NCBI GenBank assembly: GCA_029864785.1
Contig: JAOTST010000047.1
Coordinates: forward strand, 1-8,933
From: Chromatiales bacterium
GTDB taxonomy: Bacteria; Pseudomonadota; Gammaproteobacteria; Thiohalomonadales; Thiohalomonadaceae
DNA length: 8,933 nt
Direction: 5' to 3'
The notes under the pieces are model-generated. The model ran no database searches. It was not told the DNA's origin and was given only the letters and a program-made list of their open reading frames with translations. Positions 1 through 7,086 of this stretch are shown piece by piece (within the stretch, counting starts at the first letter, position 1; every line of letters begins with the position of its first letter). The translations under genes were made by a program, and so were the position numbers.

Positions 1-55
1 CGGAGGGAATGGCGATGAGCGTGGCGATCATCTCTAAAATTGAGGGTAGAGCCAT
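1..55 (-). CDS. argE: N-terminus of a probable acetylornithine deacetylase (partial)
   Basis: Only the first 18 codons lie in the window; the gene runs off the left edge. Reading leftward from the ATG at 55 gives MALPSILEMIATLIAIPS. This follows the pattern of the ArgE N-terminus, where E. coli has LPPFIEIYRALIATPS after its first residues. ArgE is an M20-family metallohydrolase that removes the acetyl group from N-acetylornithine in arginine synthesis. No catalytic residues are visible in so short a piece. An AAGGA Shine-Dalgarno-like stretch at 66-70 sits about 10 bases ahead of the ATG, which supports this start. The gene is divergent from valS. Another M20 peptidase such as DapE is possible, so the name rests on a short match. 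Confidence 0.6.
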   Translation of the reverse strand, partial: MALPSILEMIATLIAIPS

Positions 56-181
56 GAATTATCTATCCTTAAGAGGTTTTTGCCTCTATTTCCATACGGA
101 GCGTTGAGAAGTTAGAAAACTAAGTAAAAGTATACTACCGAAACCAGAAAATTTTGCGACTCCTTCATGGGTTGACTGCGT

Positions 182-187
182 TATAAT
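182..187 (+). promoter_or_regulatory. Candidate -10 box of the valS promoter
   Basis: A perfect TATAAT lies about 42 bases ahead of the valS ATG, which would put the transcript start near 194. No good -35 hexamer sits 16-18 bases upstream. A TTGACT at 172-177 is only 4 bases from the -10 box and cannot be its partner. The rest of the 173-base intergenic region (56-228) holds a weak TATACT at 131-136 and a small AGAGG/CCTCT hairpin at 72-87 on the argE leader side, but nothing stronger. Confidence 0.5.
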
Positions 188-228
188 GATGCCCACTTTT
201 TATTAGACAACAAAGACCCTTGACCCGT

Positions 229-2994
229 ATGGAAAAGACCTACACCCCGCACGCGATTGAACAGAGTTGGTACCAGAAATGGGAAGAGAACGGCTACTTC
301 GCCCCTCAGGGTGGTGATGAGAGCTACTGCATCATGATTCCTCCCCCCAACGTGACCGGAACACTGCACATGGGGCACGCCTTTCAAGACACCATTATGG
401 ATTCGCTCATTCGCTTCAATAGGATGAAGGGGAAAGATACGTTGTGGCAGCCGGGTACCGACCATGCGGGTATCGCCACTCAGATGGTGGTGGAGCGCCA
501 ACTCAATGCCAAAGGTAAAACACGTCACGATCTAGGACGTGAGAAATTTATCGAAAAGGTGTGGGAGTGGAAAGAGGAGTCGGGTGGTCATATTACCCGT
601 CAGCTCCGCCGCATGGGCGCATCGCCCGACTGGTCGCGTGAACGCTTTACCATGGATGATGGCCTCTCTGAGTCCGTTAATGAGGTCTTTGTACGCCTCC
701 ATGAAGAGGGCATCATCTATCGCGGCAAGCGACTGGTGAACTGGGATCCGGTTCTACACACCGCCCTTTCTGATTTAGAGGTGATCTCTGAAGAGGAGAA
801 TGGACACCTCTGGCACATGCGTTATCCGCTGACCGATGGCTCCGGTCATCTGGTGGTGGCAACCACCCGTCCCGAGACGATGCTGGGCGATAGTGCCGTG
901 GCGGTTCACCCTGAGGATGAGCGCTATAAACATCTGGTCGGCCAGACTATCACCCTACCGCTGGTCGGGCGTGAGATTCCGATTATTGCCGATGATTATG
1001 TCGAGCAAGATTTTGGTACCGGTTGCGTGAAGATCACCCCGGGACACGATTTTAATGACTACGCGATGGGACAACGTCACGACCTGCCGATCTACAACAT
1101 CATGACCGTCGATGCCTCGATTAATAATGAAGCTCCAGCCCCCTATCGAGGCTTGGATCGCTACGCTGCGCGTGAGGTGATTGTTCATGACCTCGACAAG
1201 CTGGAGTTGATCGAGAAGATTGAAGATCACAAGTTGATGGTGCCTCGTGGCGATCGTTCTCACAGTGTGGTTGAGCCCTATCTCACCGATCAGTGGTATG
1301 TGAAAACTGCTCCGCTGGCAGAACCGGCGATTAAGGCCGTGGAAGATGGTGACATTAAATTTGTCCCCGATAATTGGAAAAATACCTACTTTGAGTGGAT
1401 GCGTAATATCGACGACTGGTGTATCTCGCGGCAGATTTGGTGGGGTCATCGCATTCCCGCATGGTATGACAACGGCGGCAATGTCTTTGTCGGTCGTACT
1501 GAGGCTGAGGCACGCCATAAAAATAACATCCCCTCTTATGTAAAACTAAAGCAGGATGATGATGTGCTCGACACCTGGTTCTCCTCAGCGCTGTGGCCCT
1601 TCTCGACACTCGGCTGGCCTAAAGAGACGGCGGAACTTGAAAAGTTCTATCCCACCTCTGTGCTGGTCACCGGTTTTGATATTATCTTCTTCTGGGTCGC
1701 AAGAATGATCATGATGGGGCTTAAGTTTACCGGAGAGGTGCCTTTTAAAGAGGTCTATATCCACGGTCTGGTTCGTGACGCGCACGGCCAGAAGATGTCT
1801 AAATCCAAGGGTAATGTCCTCGACCCCATCGATCTGATTGATGGCATTGAACTTGAAGATCTGGTTGCTAAACGAACCACTGGTCTCATGCAGCCAGAGA
1901 TGGCGAAGAAGATCGAAAAACAGACTCGTGACGATTTTTCCGATGGCATCTCAGCGTTCGGTACCGATGCGTTGCGCTTCACCTTTGCATCGTTGGCTTC
2001 AACAGGTCGTGATATCAATTTTGATCTGGGTCGCGTGGAAGGCTATCGCAACTTCTGCAACAAAATCTGGAATGCCTCACGATTTGTTCTGATGAATGTA
2101 GAGGGCGAAGATTGTGGGCAGAATGATGAGCCTGTTGAACTCTCAACCGCTGATAAGTGGATTATCTCGCAACTACAGAGTACGGCGACAGAGGTCAATC
2201 GTGCGATTGATAACTACCGTCTCGATCTCGCAGCACAGGCCATCTACGAGTTCAGTTGGAACAACTACTGTGACTGGTATCTTGAGCTGACCAAACCGCT
2301 GCTCAACTCTGACGAGAGCAGCGCCGAAGCCAAGCGAGGAACTCGTCGTACATTGGTACGCGTACTGGAGAGTATTCTGCGTCTTGCCCATCCCATCATG
2401 CCCTATATCACCGAAGAGATCTGGCAACAGGTTGCTCAGCTTGCAGGTAAAGCGGGTGATAGCATCATGCTACAACCTTTCCCCGAAGGGGATGAGTCGA
2501 AGATCGATAACGATGCTGAGGCACAGATGGAGTGGGTGATGGAATTCATTGTTGGTATTCGTAAGATTCGTTCGGGCATGAATATTAAACCGGGGCAGCC
2601 TCTTCCCGTGCTCCTGAAAAATGGGTCAGATAATGATCAAAAATGGCTTGCTGCCAATGAAGGTAACCTGCTCAAATTGGCGCGACTGGAATCGATCACA
2701 TGGCTTAATGCCGATGATGAAGAGCCAGAGTCGGCCATTTCGCTGGTTGGTGAAATGAAGGTGCTCGTTCCGATGGCGGGTTTGATCGATAAAGATGCTG
2801 AACTGCAACGCCTCGACAAGCAGATTGACCAACTTACCAAAGAGACACAACGTCTGAATGGCAAGCTGAATAACGAGAAATTTGTTGGTAAGGCACCGGA
2901 AGCGGTGGTTGCCAAAGAGCGTGAAAAATTGGTTGATGCAGAGGGGTCGCTCGCTCAACTTAAGGAGCAACGTGAGCGTATCGCGGCGATGTAA
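229..2994 (+). CDS. valS: Valyl-tRNA synthetase
   Basis: This cytoplasmic class I aminoacyl-tRNA synthetase charges tRNA-Val with valine and hydrolyses wrongly attached threonine. The 921-residue product matches E. coli ValS (951 aa) from end to end. The ATP-binding HIGH motif appears as HMGH at residues 47-50. The CP1 editing domain carries TTRPET at 212-217, and the KMSKS loop is at 522-526. An anticodon-binding helical domain follows, with [10 protein letters not shown] near its start. The last 65 or so residues form the charged coiled-coil arm typical of ValRS, containing [18 protein letters not shown]. An in-frame TTG at 220 is open, but the ATG at 229 begins MEKTY, exactly as in E. coli, so I chose it. 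The ribosome site is weak. The usual pepA-holC neighbours are absent. A terminator follows, so the gene appears monocistronic. Confidence 0.98.
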   Translation: MEKTYTPHAIEQSWYQKWEENGYFAPQGGDESYCIMIPPPNVTGTLHMGHAFQDTIMDSLIRFNRMKGKDTLWQPGTDHAGIATQMVVERQLNAKGKTRHDLGREKFIEKVWEWKEESGGHITRQLRRMGASPDWSRERFTMDDGLSESVNEVFVRLHEEGIIYRGKRLVNWDPVLHTALSDLEVISEEENGHLWHMRYPLTDGSGHLVVATTRPETMLGDSAVAVHPEDERYKHLVGQTITLPLVGREIPIIADDYVEQDFGTGCVKITPGHDFNDYAMGQRHDLPIYNIMTVDASINNEAPAPYRGLDRYAAREVIVHDLDKLELIEKIEDHKLMVPRGDRSHSVVEPYLTDQWYVKTAPLAEPAIKAVEDGDIKFVPDNWKNTYFEWMRNIDDWCISRQIWWGHRIPAWYDNGGNVFVGRTEAEARHKNNIPSYVKLKQDDDVLDTWFSSALWPFSTLGWPKETAELEKFYPTSVLVTGFDIIFFWVARMIMMGLKFTGEVPFKEVYIHGLVRDAHGQKMSKSKGNVLDPIDLIDGIELEDLVAKRTTGLMQPEMAKKIEKQTRDDFSDGISAFGTDALRFTFASLASTGRDINFDLGRVEGYRNFCNKIWNASRFVLMNVEGEDCGQNDEPVELSTADKWIISQLQSTATEVNRAIDNYRLDLAAQAIYEFSWNNYCDWYLELTKPLLNSDESSAEAKRGTRRTLVRVLESILRLAHPIMPYITEEIWQQVAQLAGKAGDSIMLQPFPEGDESKIDNDAEAQMEWVMEFIVGIRKIRSGMNIKPGQPLPVLLKNGSDNDQKWLAANEGNLLKLARLESITWLNADDEEPESAISLVGEMKVLVPMAGLIDKDAELQRLDKQIDQLTKETQRLNGKLNNEKFVGKAPEAVVAKEREKLVDAEGSLAQLKEQRERIAAM

Positions 2995-3013
2995 TTTTAG
3001 CCTGATGTTGTAT

Positions 3014-3043
3014 TAAAAAGGGGAGCTGCGGCTCTCCTTTTTT
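3014..3043 (+). terminator. Rho-independent terminator of valS, probably bidirectional
   Basis: The stem GGGGAGC (3020-3026) pairs with GCTCTCC (3031-3037) around a TGCG loop, with one G-T wobble. It is followed by six T and preceded by five A, so the mirror strand also has a T-tract. It begins 20 bases after the valS stop. It could also end transcripts from the leftward cold-shock-domain gene that stops at 3133. Confidence 0.9.
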
Positions 3044-3083
3044 ATGTGTTGATGTAACCTCATTATGCATCTATAAAGAATGT

Positions 3084-3145
3084 TCTCTATAAAAGTGGCA
3101 TGCCCGTTAACCATCTGAAACAGTGATAGCCACTATTTATAGAGA
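3084..3145. repeat. Imperfect inverted repeat overlapping the 3' end of the CSD-DUF3465 gene
   Basis: The left arm at 3084-3099 (TCTCTATAAAAGTGGC) pairs with the right arm at 3129-3145 (GCCACTATTTATAGAGA). All bases match except one extra base in the right arm. The loop is 29 bases. The right arm covers the stop codon (3133-3135) of the leftward gene. A partial direct copy of the arm's AT core (TCTATAAA) also sits at 3070-3077. The stem is AT-rich at its base and lacks a T-tract, so it is not a standard intrinsic terminator. It could be an RNA 3'-end structure or a small remnant of a palindromic mobile element. Confidence 0.6.
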
Positions 3146-3846
3146 CTACCCCTGTGCTTTAACCAACCATCTTCATGGCGCCCCCTTGGATCGTGATGGG
3201 TCCAATGTACAACACCACCTTTAGCATTCCATTCATACTCACCATTAAACTCAATATCATCATTTTTTGATAATCCGCTGATCCTTGGAGCTAAATCAAT
3301 ATTGTGAGAAATTAATAGCGTTTGTCCTGATGCTAATTGAATAATGAACTTTTGGTGGCGCGATCCGTTATTGTCATCGGCGAGAATTCGAATGACTTTA
3401 CCTTTGCCCGTTACTTGTAAATTGCTTTGTCGATTTTGATAAGCCGTTTCAATTTGTCGAGTATTTGATGAACCGCTATCAACAACTACCGATGTTGTAA
3501 TGGGTGTGTTTTTGTTGGTGTAAGAGAGGGTGTTGTTCTCTAGATAGCTAAAGGCTCCAAAGCCAATAACGGTGATTAGTCCTATCTTTTTTAAGAATGA
3601 AAATGGATTTCGTGTTTCTACTTTATTGCGAGGTTTATCTCCTAATCGCGATGCATTTTCAGCACAAACTCTTCCTTGATTATCTGTAGATATATCGTAG
3701 CTAACGATCTGATTGATTTCTGGGCGATTGCTGTGAGATTTAAAGGCGTTGATGTGAACAAAGATCTCTTTTCCTCCACCAATGGGTGTTAGAAAACCAA
3801 ATCCTTTGTTGTCATTCCAGCGTGTTATTTTTCCCTTTTGACGCAC
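3133..3846 (-). CDS. Membrane-anchored cold-shock-domain protein with C-terminal DUF3465 domain
   Basis: The 237-residue protein has three parts. Residues 1-66 are a cold-shock nucleic-acid-binding domain with RNP1-like KGFGFL (14-19) and RNP2-like IFVHINAF (28-35). Residues 88-101 are a short hydrophobic stretch after K86-K87, which predicts an N-in single membrane segment. Residues 147-237 resemble the uncharacterised DUF3465 family, with DDNNGSRHQKF (157-167), HNIDLAPRI (181-189), GEYEWNAKGG (202-211) and the His-rich HWTHHDP (214-220). The topology would place the cold-shock domain in the cytoplasm and DUF3465 outside the membrane; this is inferred. The function is unknown. The start is GTG at 3846, with GAGAG four bases ahead; the frame upstream meets TAA with no other start. 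Three sampled 60-base rows are 33-38 % GC, against 53 % in sampled valS and emrA rows, which hints at acquisition. Confidence 0.85.
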   Translation of the reverse strand: MRQKGKITRWNDNKGFGFLTPIGGGKEIFVHINAFKSHSNRPEINQIVSYDISTDNQGRVCAENASRLGDKPRNKVETRNPFSFLKKIGLITVIGFGAFSYLENNTLSYTNKNTPITTSVVVDSGSSNTRQIETAYQNRQSNLQVTGKGKVIRILADDNNGSRHQKFIIQLASGQTLLISHNIDLAPRISGLSKNDDIEFNGEYEWNAKGGVVHWTHHDPRGRHEDGWLKHRGSLYK

Positions 3847-3891
3847 AATACTCTCATCTATTTATAGGCTAACCGTACGACTCCTCTGAGA

Positions 3892-3900
3892 ATCATAGCA
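3892..3900 (-). promoter_or_regulatory. Candidate extended -10 promoter of the CSD-DUF3465 gene
   Basis: On the leftward strand the sequence reads TGC-TATGAT, an extended -10 motif about 45 bases ahead of the GTG start. No -35 hexamer is evident. A second possible -10, TATAAA, lies closer to the gene but would leave a very short leader. The divergent marR promoter is about 40 bases to the right. Confidence 0.35.
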
Positions 3901-3940
3901 AATTCAGCTGTGCCATAGCGGGGCTGATCGCATCTGCACT

Positions 3941-3968
3941 TTGATTCACGTGATGCGTCGACTATAAT
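3941..3968 (+). promoter_or_regulatory. Promoter of the marR-emrA-emrB operon
   Basis: TTGATT (3941-3946) and a perfect TATAAT (3963-3968) are separated by 16 bases. The predicted transcript start is near 3975, about 26 bases ahead of the ATG of the regulator gene. A palindrome covers the start point. Confidence 0.7.
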
Positions 3969-3973
3969 AGATA

Positions 3974-3990
3974 GCTAGTTAATTAATAGC
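3974..3990. promoter_or_regulatory. Candidate MarR-type operator palindrome
   Basis: GCTA-g-TTAATTAA-TAGC is an inverted repeat with one unpaired base. A perfect TTAATTAA core lies inside GCTA/TAGC arms. It sits immediately downstream of the -10 box, over the predicted transcript start. MarR/SlyA proteins bind AT-rich palindromes of this length, usually overlapping their own promoter, so autorepression is the natural reading. The site is inferred, not proven. Confidence 0.5.
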
Positions 3991-4000
3991 GAGCAATCTA

Positions 4001-4432
4001 ATGGGCGCGGAAAATCTGGGGATATTGCTAGCCGAGACCGCTCGGGCATGGCGCAACTTGCTGGACAAGCGGCTGCGACCATTGGGTTTGAGTCAGGCCA
4101 AATGGATGGTGCTGCTATTCCTTGCGCGCGATGGCGACGGTCTGTCGCAAAAACAGTTGTCAGAATCCCTGGGTATCGAAGGTCCTTCTCTGGTGGGAAC
4201 ACTCGATCGCATGGAAGAGAATGGTTGGGTGGAGCGGCGAATATCTGCAACCGATCGGCGAGCCAAGGCGATTCACCGAACCGATAAGGCGATAGCACTG
4301 ACGGAGGAGATTAAGTTGATTGCCGCTACACTGCGCGGTGAATTGCTTCAGGATATTCCCGCTATTGAAATTGAACAGACAATGAATCTCTTGAGCCGCC
4401 TTAAGCAGCGGGTTGAGCAGATCGATTCTTAA
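4001..4432 (+). CDS. MarR/SlyA-family transcriptional regulator of the efflux operon
   Basis: This is a 143-residue winged-helix regulator of the usual MarR-family length. Helices at both ends would form the dimer interface. The DNA-binding helix-turn-helix lies at about 48-77, with LSQKQLSESLGIEGPSLVGT as its core, and the wing follows with the characteristic DRRAK at 85-89. The ...GPSLV..LDR.E..GWVERR pattern is closer to SlyA than to MprA/EmrR, which is longer. Family members usually repress adjacent efflux genes and release DNA when they bind phenolic or other toxic ligands. The gene is first in the operon, 14 bases ahead of emrA, behind its own promoter and a palindrome. Its Shine-Dalgarno is weak (GCGAG about 6 bases ahead of the ATG). 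I give no symbol because the ligand and exact orthology are unknown. Confidence 0.9.
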   Translation: MGAENLGILLAETARAWRNLLDKRLRPLGLSQAKWMVLLFLARDGDGLSQKQLSESLGIEGPSLVGTLDRMEENGWVERRISATDRRAKAIHRTDKAIALTEEIKLIAATLRGELLQDIPAIEIEQTMNLLSRLKQRVEQIDS

Positions 4433-4434
4433 GC

Positions 4435-4440
4435 GGAGGT
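4435..4440 (+). promoter_or_regulatory. Shine-Dalgarno site that fixes the GTG start of emrA
   Basis: GGAGGT lies six bases ahead of the GTG at 4447. This is the best ribosome-binding site in the window, and it lies just downstream of the regulator's stop codon. It supports GTG as the true start and suggests emrA is translated more strongly than the regulator. Confidence 0.8.
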
Positions 4441-4446
4441 AGAATT

Positions 4447-5430
4447 GTGCGCGGTGTAAAATTGGTTGTAGCTGTACTGGCATTGGGTGGAGCAGCGGGG
4501 GCTATTTATGGTTACAAAATCTATAGCGAACATTATCCATCCACCGACAATGCCTATGTGATTGCCAATGTGGTGCATGTCGCCCCGCAGATTAGCGGTC
4601 AGGTTCGCGAGGTCTATATTGTTGATCACCAGCAGGTCACCAAAGGCGATGAGCTCTATCGCATTGCCGATGAACCCTTTATTTATGCTGTTGCGGCCGC
4701 AGAGGCGCGATTGCAACAGGCACGTCAGATGGTGGTGGGCAATGAGGCCGCGGTGGACTCGGCCAAGGTAGAGGTTGAGCGTCAGAAGGTGTTGATGGCC
4801 AATGCAAAGACGCATGCCAATCGATATCGTGATTTAGAGAATGGTAGCTACGTGGCTCAACAGAGTGTTGATGATGCGGATGCCGATTTTCGTACCGCTG
4901 AAGTTGGACTGGCCGTCGCCAATGCAAAGTTGAATGAGGCGCGTAAAAAACTGGGTATATCGGGTGATGATAATCAGGCGGTAAAAGAGGCACAAGCCTC
5001 GCTGGATCAGGCGAACTGGAATCTTGAACACACTCGGGTTGATGCCGCTTGCAACGGTAACATCGCAGAAAAAAATCTCAGCGCAGGTGACATGATCAGT
5101 AAAGGTATGCCCAATTTTGTTCTGGTCTGCAATGAAGCCCACTGGCTTGAGGCCAATTTCAAGGAGACAGAACTGGCACATATTCACCCCGGCCAGAAGG
5201 TGGATATCGACATTGATATGTACCCGGATCGTAAATTCCATGGTGAGGTGAAGAGCATCGGTATGGCCACGGGCGTCGCCTTTTCATTGCTGCCGCCACA
5301 AAATGCCAGTGGTAACTGGATCAAGGTTACCCAGCGGGTGCCGGTAAAAATTCTCGTCGTGGATCAGGATGCGAAATACCCATTGCGGATGGGGACTAGT
5401 GGCGTAGTTCGAGTCGACACTCGAAGCTAA
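4447..5430 (+). CDS. emrA: HlyD/EmrA-family membrane fusion (periplasmic adaptor) protein
   Basis: The 327-residue adaptor would link the inner-membrane exporter to an outer-membrane channel. A single N-terminal membrane anchor spans about 5-23. STDNAYV (32-38), a hallmark of the EmrA group, follows. The first half of the lipoyl-like domain is near 44-81 and the alpha-hairpin coiled coil near 82-197. The second lipoyl half (198-228) and a beta-barrel region follow, with GMATGVAFSLLPPQNASGNW (272-291) as in EmrA. It is shorter than E. coli EmrA (about 390 aa), nearer to AaeA/YibH-type adaptors. Oddly, where relatives have AP.DG the protein reads AACNGN, and its only two cysteines (C202, C228) both lie in the second lipoyl half. 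It starts at GTG behind GGAGGT and ends 4 bases before emrB. It could be called a general HlyD-family protein. Confidence 0.92.
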   Translation: MRGVKLVVAVLALGGAAGAIYGYKIYSEHYPSTDNAYVIANVVHVAPQISGQVREVYIVDHQQVTKGDELYRIADEPFIYAVAAAEARLQQARQMVVGNEAAVDSAKVEVERQKVLMANAKTHANRYRDLENGSYVAQQSVDDADADFRTAEVGLAVANAKLNEARKKLGISGDDNQAVKEAQASLDQANWNLEHTRVDAACNGNIAEKNLSAGDMISKGMPNFVLVCNEAHWLEANFKETELAHIHPGQKVDIDIDMYPDRKFHGEVKSIGMATGVAFSLLPPQNASGNWIKVTQRVPVKILVVDQDAKYPLRMGTSGVVRVDTRS

Positions 5431-5434
5431 CTCC

Positions 5435-6970
5435 ATGGACTCAGCCGCCGAACTACAGGCGATGCGCCGTCGCCGGTTGATGACATCGATCGCCGTTATG
5501 TCGGCGACGGTGATGCAGGTGATCGACACAACCATTGTCAACGTGGCGCTGCCACAGATGCAGGGGCAGTTAAACGCCACGCCGGATCAAATTAGCTGGG
5601 TGTTGACCTCCTATCTGGTGGCTTCTGGTATTGTCATGCTACTCACTGGATACTTCAGTGACCGTATTGGACAGAAACGTTTTTTACTCTTGAGTATTAT
5701 CGGTTTTACCGTGAGCTCCCTGCTCTGCGGCATATCGGGTTCACTGTCTGAAATTGTCTCCTTCCGTCTGCTACAAGGCATCTTTGGAGCTGCACTGGTG
5801 CCGCTGTCGCAGTCGATCATGGTGCAAATATTCCCTCCTGAAGAACGTGGCAAGGCGATGGCCATCTGGGGGGTTGGAGTCATGGTCGGCCCTATTCTCG
5901 GACCAACGCTTGGGGGTTGGTTGACTGAGGCGCTGAACTGGCGCTGGACCTTCTTTATCAATCTACCGATAGGTATTCTCTCTGCGTCATTGGTATGGCG
6001 TTCGGTGTCAGATACCGAGATTAAAAAACGGGATATGGACTGGCTTGGTCTGGTGCTATTGGCTATGGGAATAGGAGCGTTACAATTTATCCTTGATCGT
6101 GGCAATCAAGATGACTGGTTTGAAGCGCTCTCCATTCAGTATGCCACTTTGGTTAGTGTGGCAGGCTTCCTCGGATTTGTATGGCATGGGCTGACTAAAC
6201 ACGAACATATTATTTTTGACCCGGCAATCTTTCGTGACCGTAATTTCACCACGGCCAGTCTGTTGCTGGCCGTCTTCGGGCTTGGGCTATTCGGCACACT
6301 GATGCTACAACCCTTAATGTTGGAGAATCTATTGGGTTATTCTGCATTCGATACCGGGCTGATGCTTGCGCCCCGAGGCATCGCCAGTATGATTAGTATG
6401 ATGCTGGTTGGGCGGCTAATTTCACGCACTGATCCGCGCCTGCTTATTATTCTCGGTATGGGTGTCTTTTCATTCGGTTCCTGGCTGACTACGCTCTATA
6501 GCCTGAATGTCACCACCGCATGGATAGTGCTTCCCGCAGTGATTCAGGGAATGGGTCTAGGCCTGGTCTTTGTGCCGCTCTCAACGGTGGCCTTCTCCAC
6601 ATTGCCGCCGAGACTGGCTGCCGATGCGGCCGGGATCTATAGCGTAATGCGTACTATCGGTTCATCGATCGGTATCTCCATTATTGCCACCATGATGACC
6701 AATCACGCTCAGGTTGCCTGGCACAATCTCGATAGCAATATCAATCGTTTTAACCCAGCGGTAAATGACTACCTACGCGGATTGCATATGAACAGCGACA
6801 GTGTCGCAGCGCCATATATTCTTGCGCAAGAGCTAGGGCGACAGTCCAGTATGCTGGGTATGCTCGATGCCTTTGAGTTGGTAACCTGGAGCTTCGCACT
6901 GATGCTCCCTCTGGTATTCTTCATGCGCTACCAAAAACCGCAGCCCCGCGAATTAAAAGAGGCCGGTTAA
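5435..6970 (+). CDS. emrB: EmrB-type DHA2 family multidrug MFS exporter
   Basis: This is a 511-residue inner-membrane proton-driven drug exporter, the same length as E. coli EmrB (512 aa), with a hydrophobic pattern consistent with 14 helices. Family motifs are clear: D1-type DTTIVNVALP (31-40) in helix 1, motif A GYFSDRIGQK (72-81) in the loop after helix 2, and antiporter motif C GVMVGPILGPTLGG (148-161) in helix 5. The arginine-rich start (R11-R14) fits a cytoplasmic N-terminus. With EmrA and an outer-membrane channel it would expel hydrophobic toxins or uncouplers; the actual substrate cannot be read from the sequence. The ATG lies four bases after the emrA stop without a strong ribosome site, so translation is probably coupled. 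A valS relic begins two bases after its stop, and no terminator follows. Confidence 0.94.
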   Translation: MDSAAELQAMRRRRLMTSIAVMSATVMQVIDTTIVNVALPQMQGQLNATPDQISWVLTSYLVASGIVMLLTGYFSDRIGQKRFLLLSIIGFTVSSLLCGISGSLSEIVSFRLLQGIFGAALVPLSQSIMVQIFPPEERGKAMAIWGVGVMVGPILGPTLGGWLTEALNWRWTFFINLPIGILSASLVWRSVSDTEIKKRDMDWLGLVLLAMGIGALQFILDRGNQDDWFEALSIQYATLVSVAGFLGFVWHGLTKHEHIIFDPAIFRDRNFTTASLLLAVFGLGLFGTLMLQPLMLENLLGYSAFDTGLMLAPRGIASMISMMLVGRLISRTDPRLLIILGMGVFSFGSWLTTLYSLNVTTAWIVLPAVIQGMGLGLVFVPLSTVAFSTLPPRLAADAAGIYSVMRTIGSSIGISIIATMMTNHAQVAWHNLDSNINRFNPAVNDYLRGLHMNSDSVAAPYILAQELGRQSSMLGMLDAFELVTWSFALMLPLVFFMRYQKPQPRELKEAG

Positions 6971-6971
6971 C

Positions 6972-7086
6972 GAGCCCCAACATCTGAATGGTAAATTAAA
7001 TAATGAGAAGTTTGTCGGCAAGGCACCCGAAGCTGTGGTTGCTGAAAGCGTGAGAAGTTTACAAGGCCGATGGCTCACTGATGTAA
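6972..7086 (+). pseudogene. valS: Relic of a second valS 3' end
   Basis: Bases 6972-7043 align without gaps to valS 2842-2913. By hand count 58 of 72 bases match. The translation matches at 22 of 24 residues ([20 protein letters not shown] then AVVA), and 11 of the 14 differences are silent. After 7043 a one-base deletion breaks the frame, although REK still matches in the shifted frame. A degraded stretch follows in which GAT-GGC-TCA-CTG (7069-7080) recalls the EGSL codons of valS. ATG-TAA at 7081-7086 may be the old valS end, after an internal deletion. There is no start codon, and only about 5 % of the gene remains, so it cannot be functional. It is in the same orientation as the intact valS. 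Its right part overlaps the end of the leftward BTAD regulator gene. Confidence 0.85.

Noticed and set aside
72..87. Hairpin AGAGG/CCTCT in the argE leader as a terminator or attenuator
   Set aside because: The five-base stem is weak and lacks a following T-tract in either direction.
172..187. TTGACT plus TATAAT as a paired -35/-10 promoter
   Set aside because: The two hexamers are only 4 bases apart; a working pair needs about 16-18.
220..228. TTG as an earlier valS start, adding three residues
   Set aside because: The ATG at 229 begins MEKTY exactly as E. coli ValS does, and the TTG has no better ribosome site.
955..1518. A 187-codon open frame on the minus strand inside valS
   Set aside because: It overlaps a highly conserved, clearly coding region of valS and its translation resembles no protein family; it is a frame shadow.
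4048..4483. Open frames overlapping the MarR gene on both strands
   Set aside because: The MarR-family match in the main frame is unambiguous, and the overlapping frames show low-complexity, non-family translations.
6972..7077. A small gene downstream of emrB
   Set aside because: The open stretch has no start codon or ribosome site and is explained as a frameshifted valS remnant.
2842..7086. A site-specific genomic island with att sites formed by the two valS ends
   Set aside because: No integrase or excision gene is present, and the two copies differ at 14 of 72 bases, too divergent for att cores produced by one integration.
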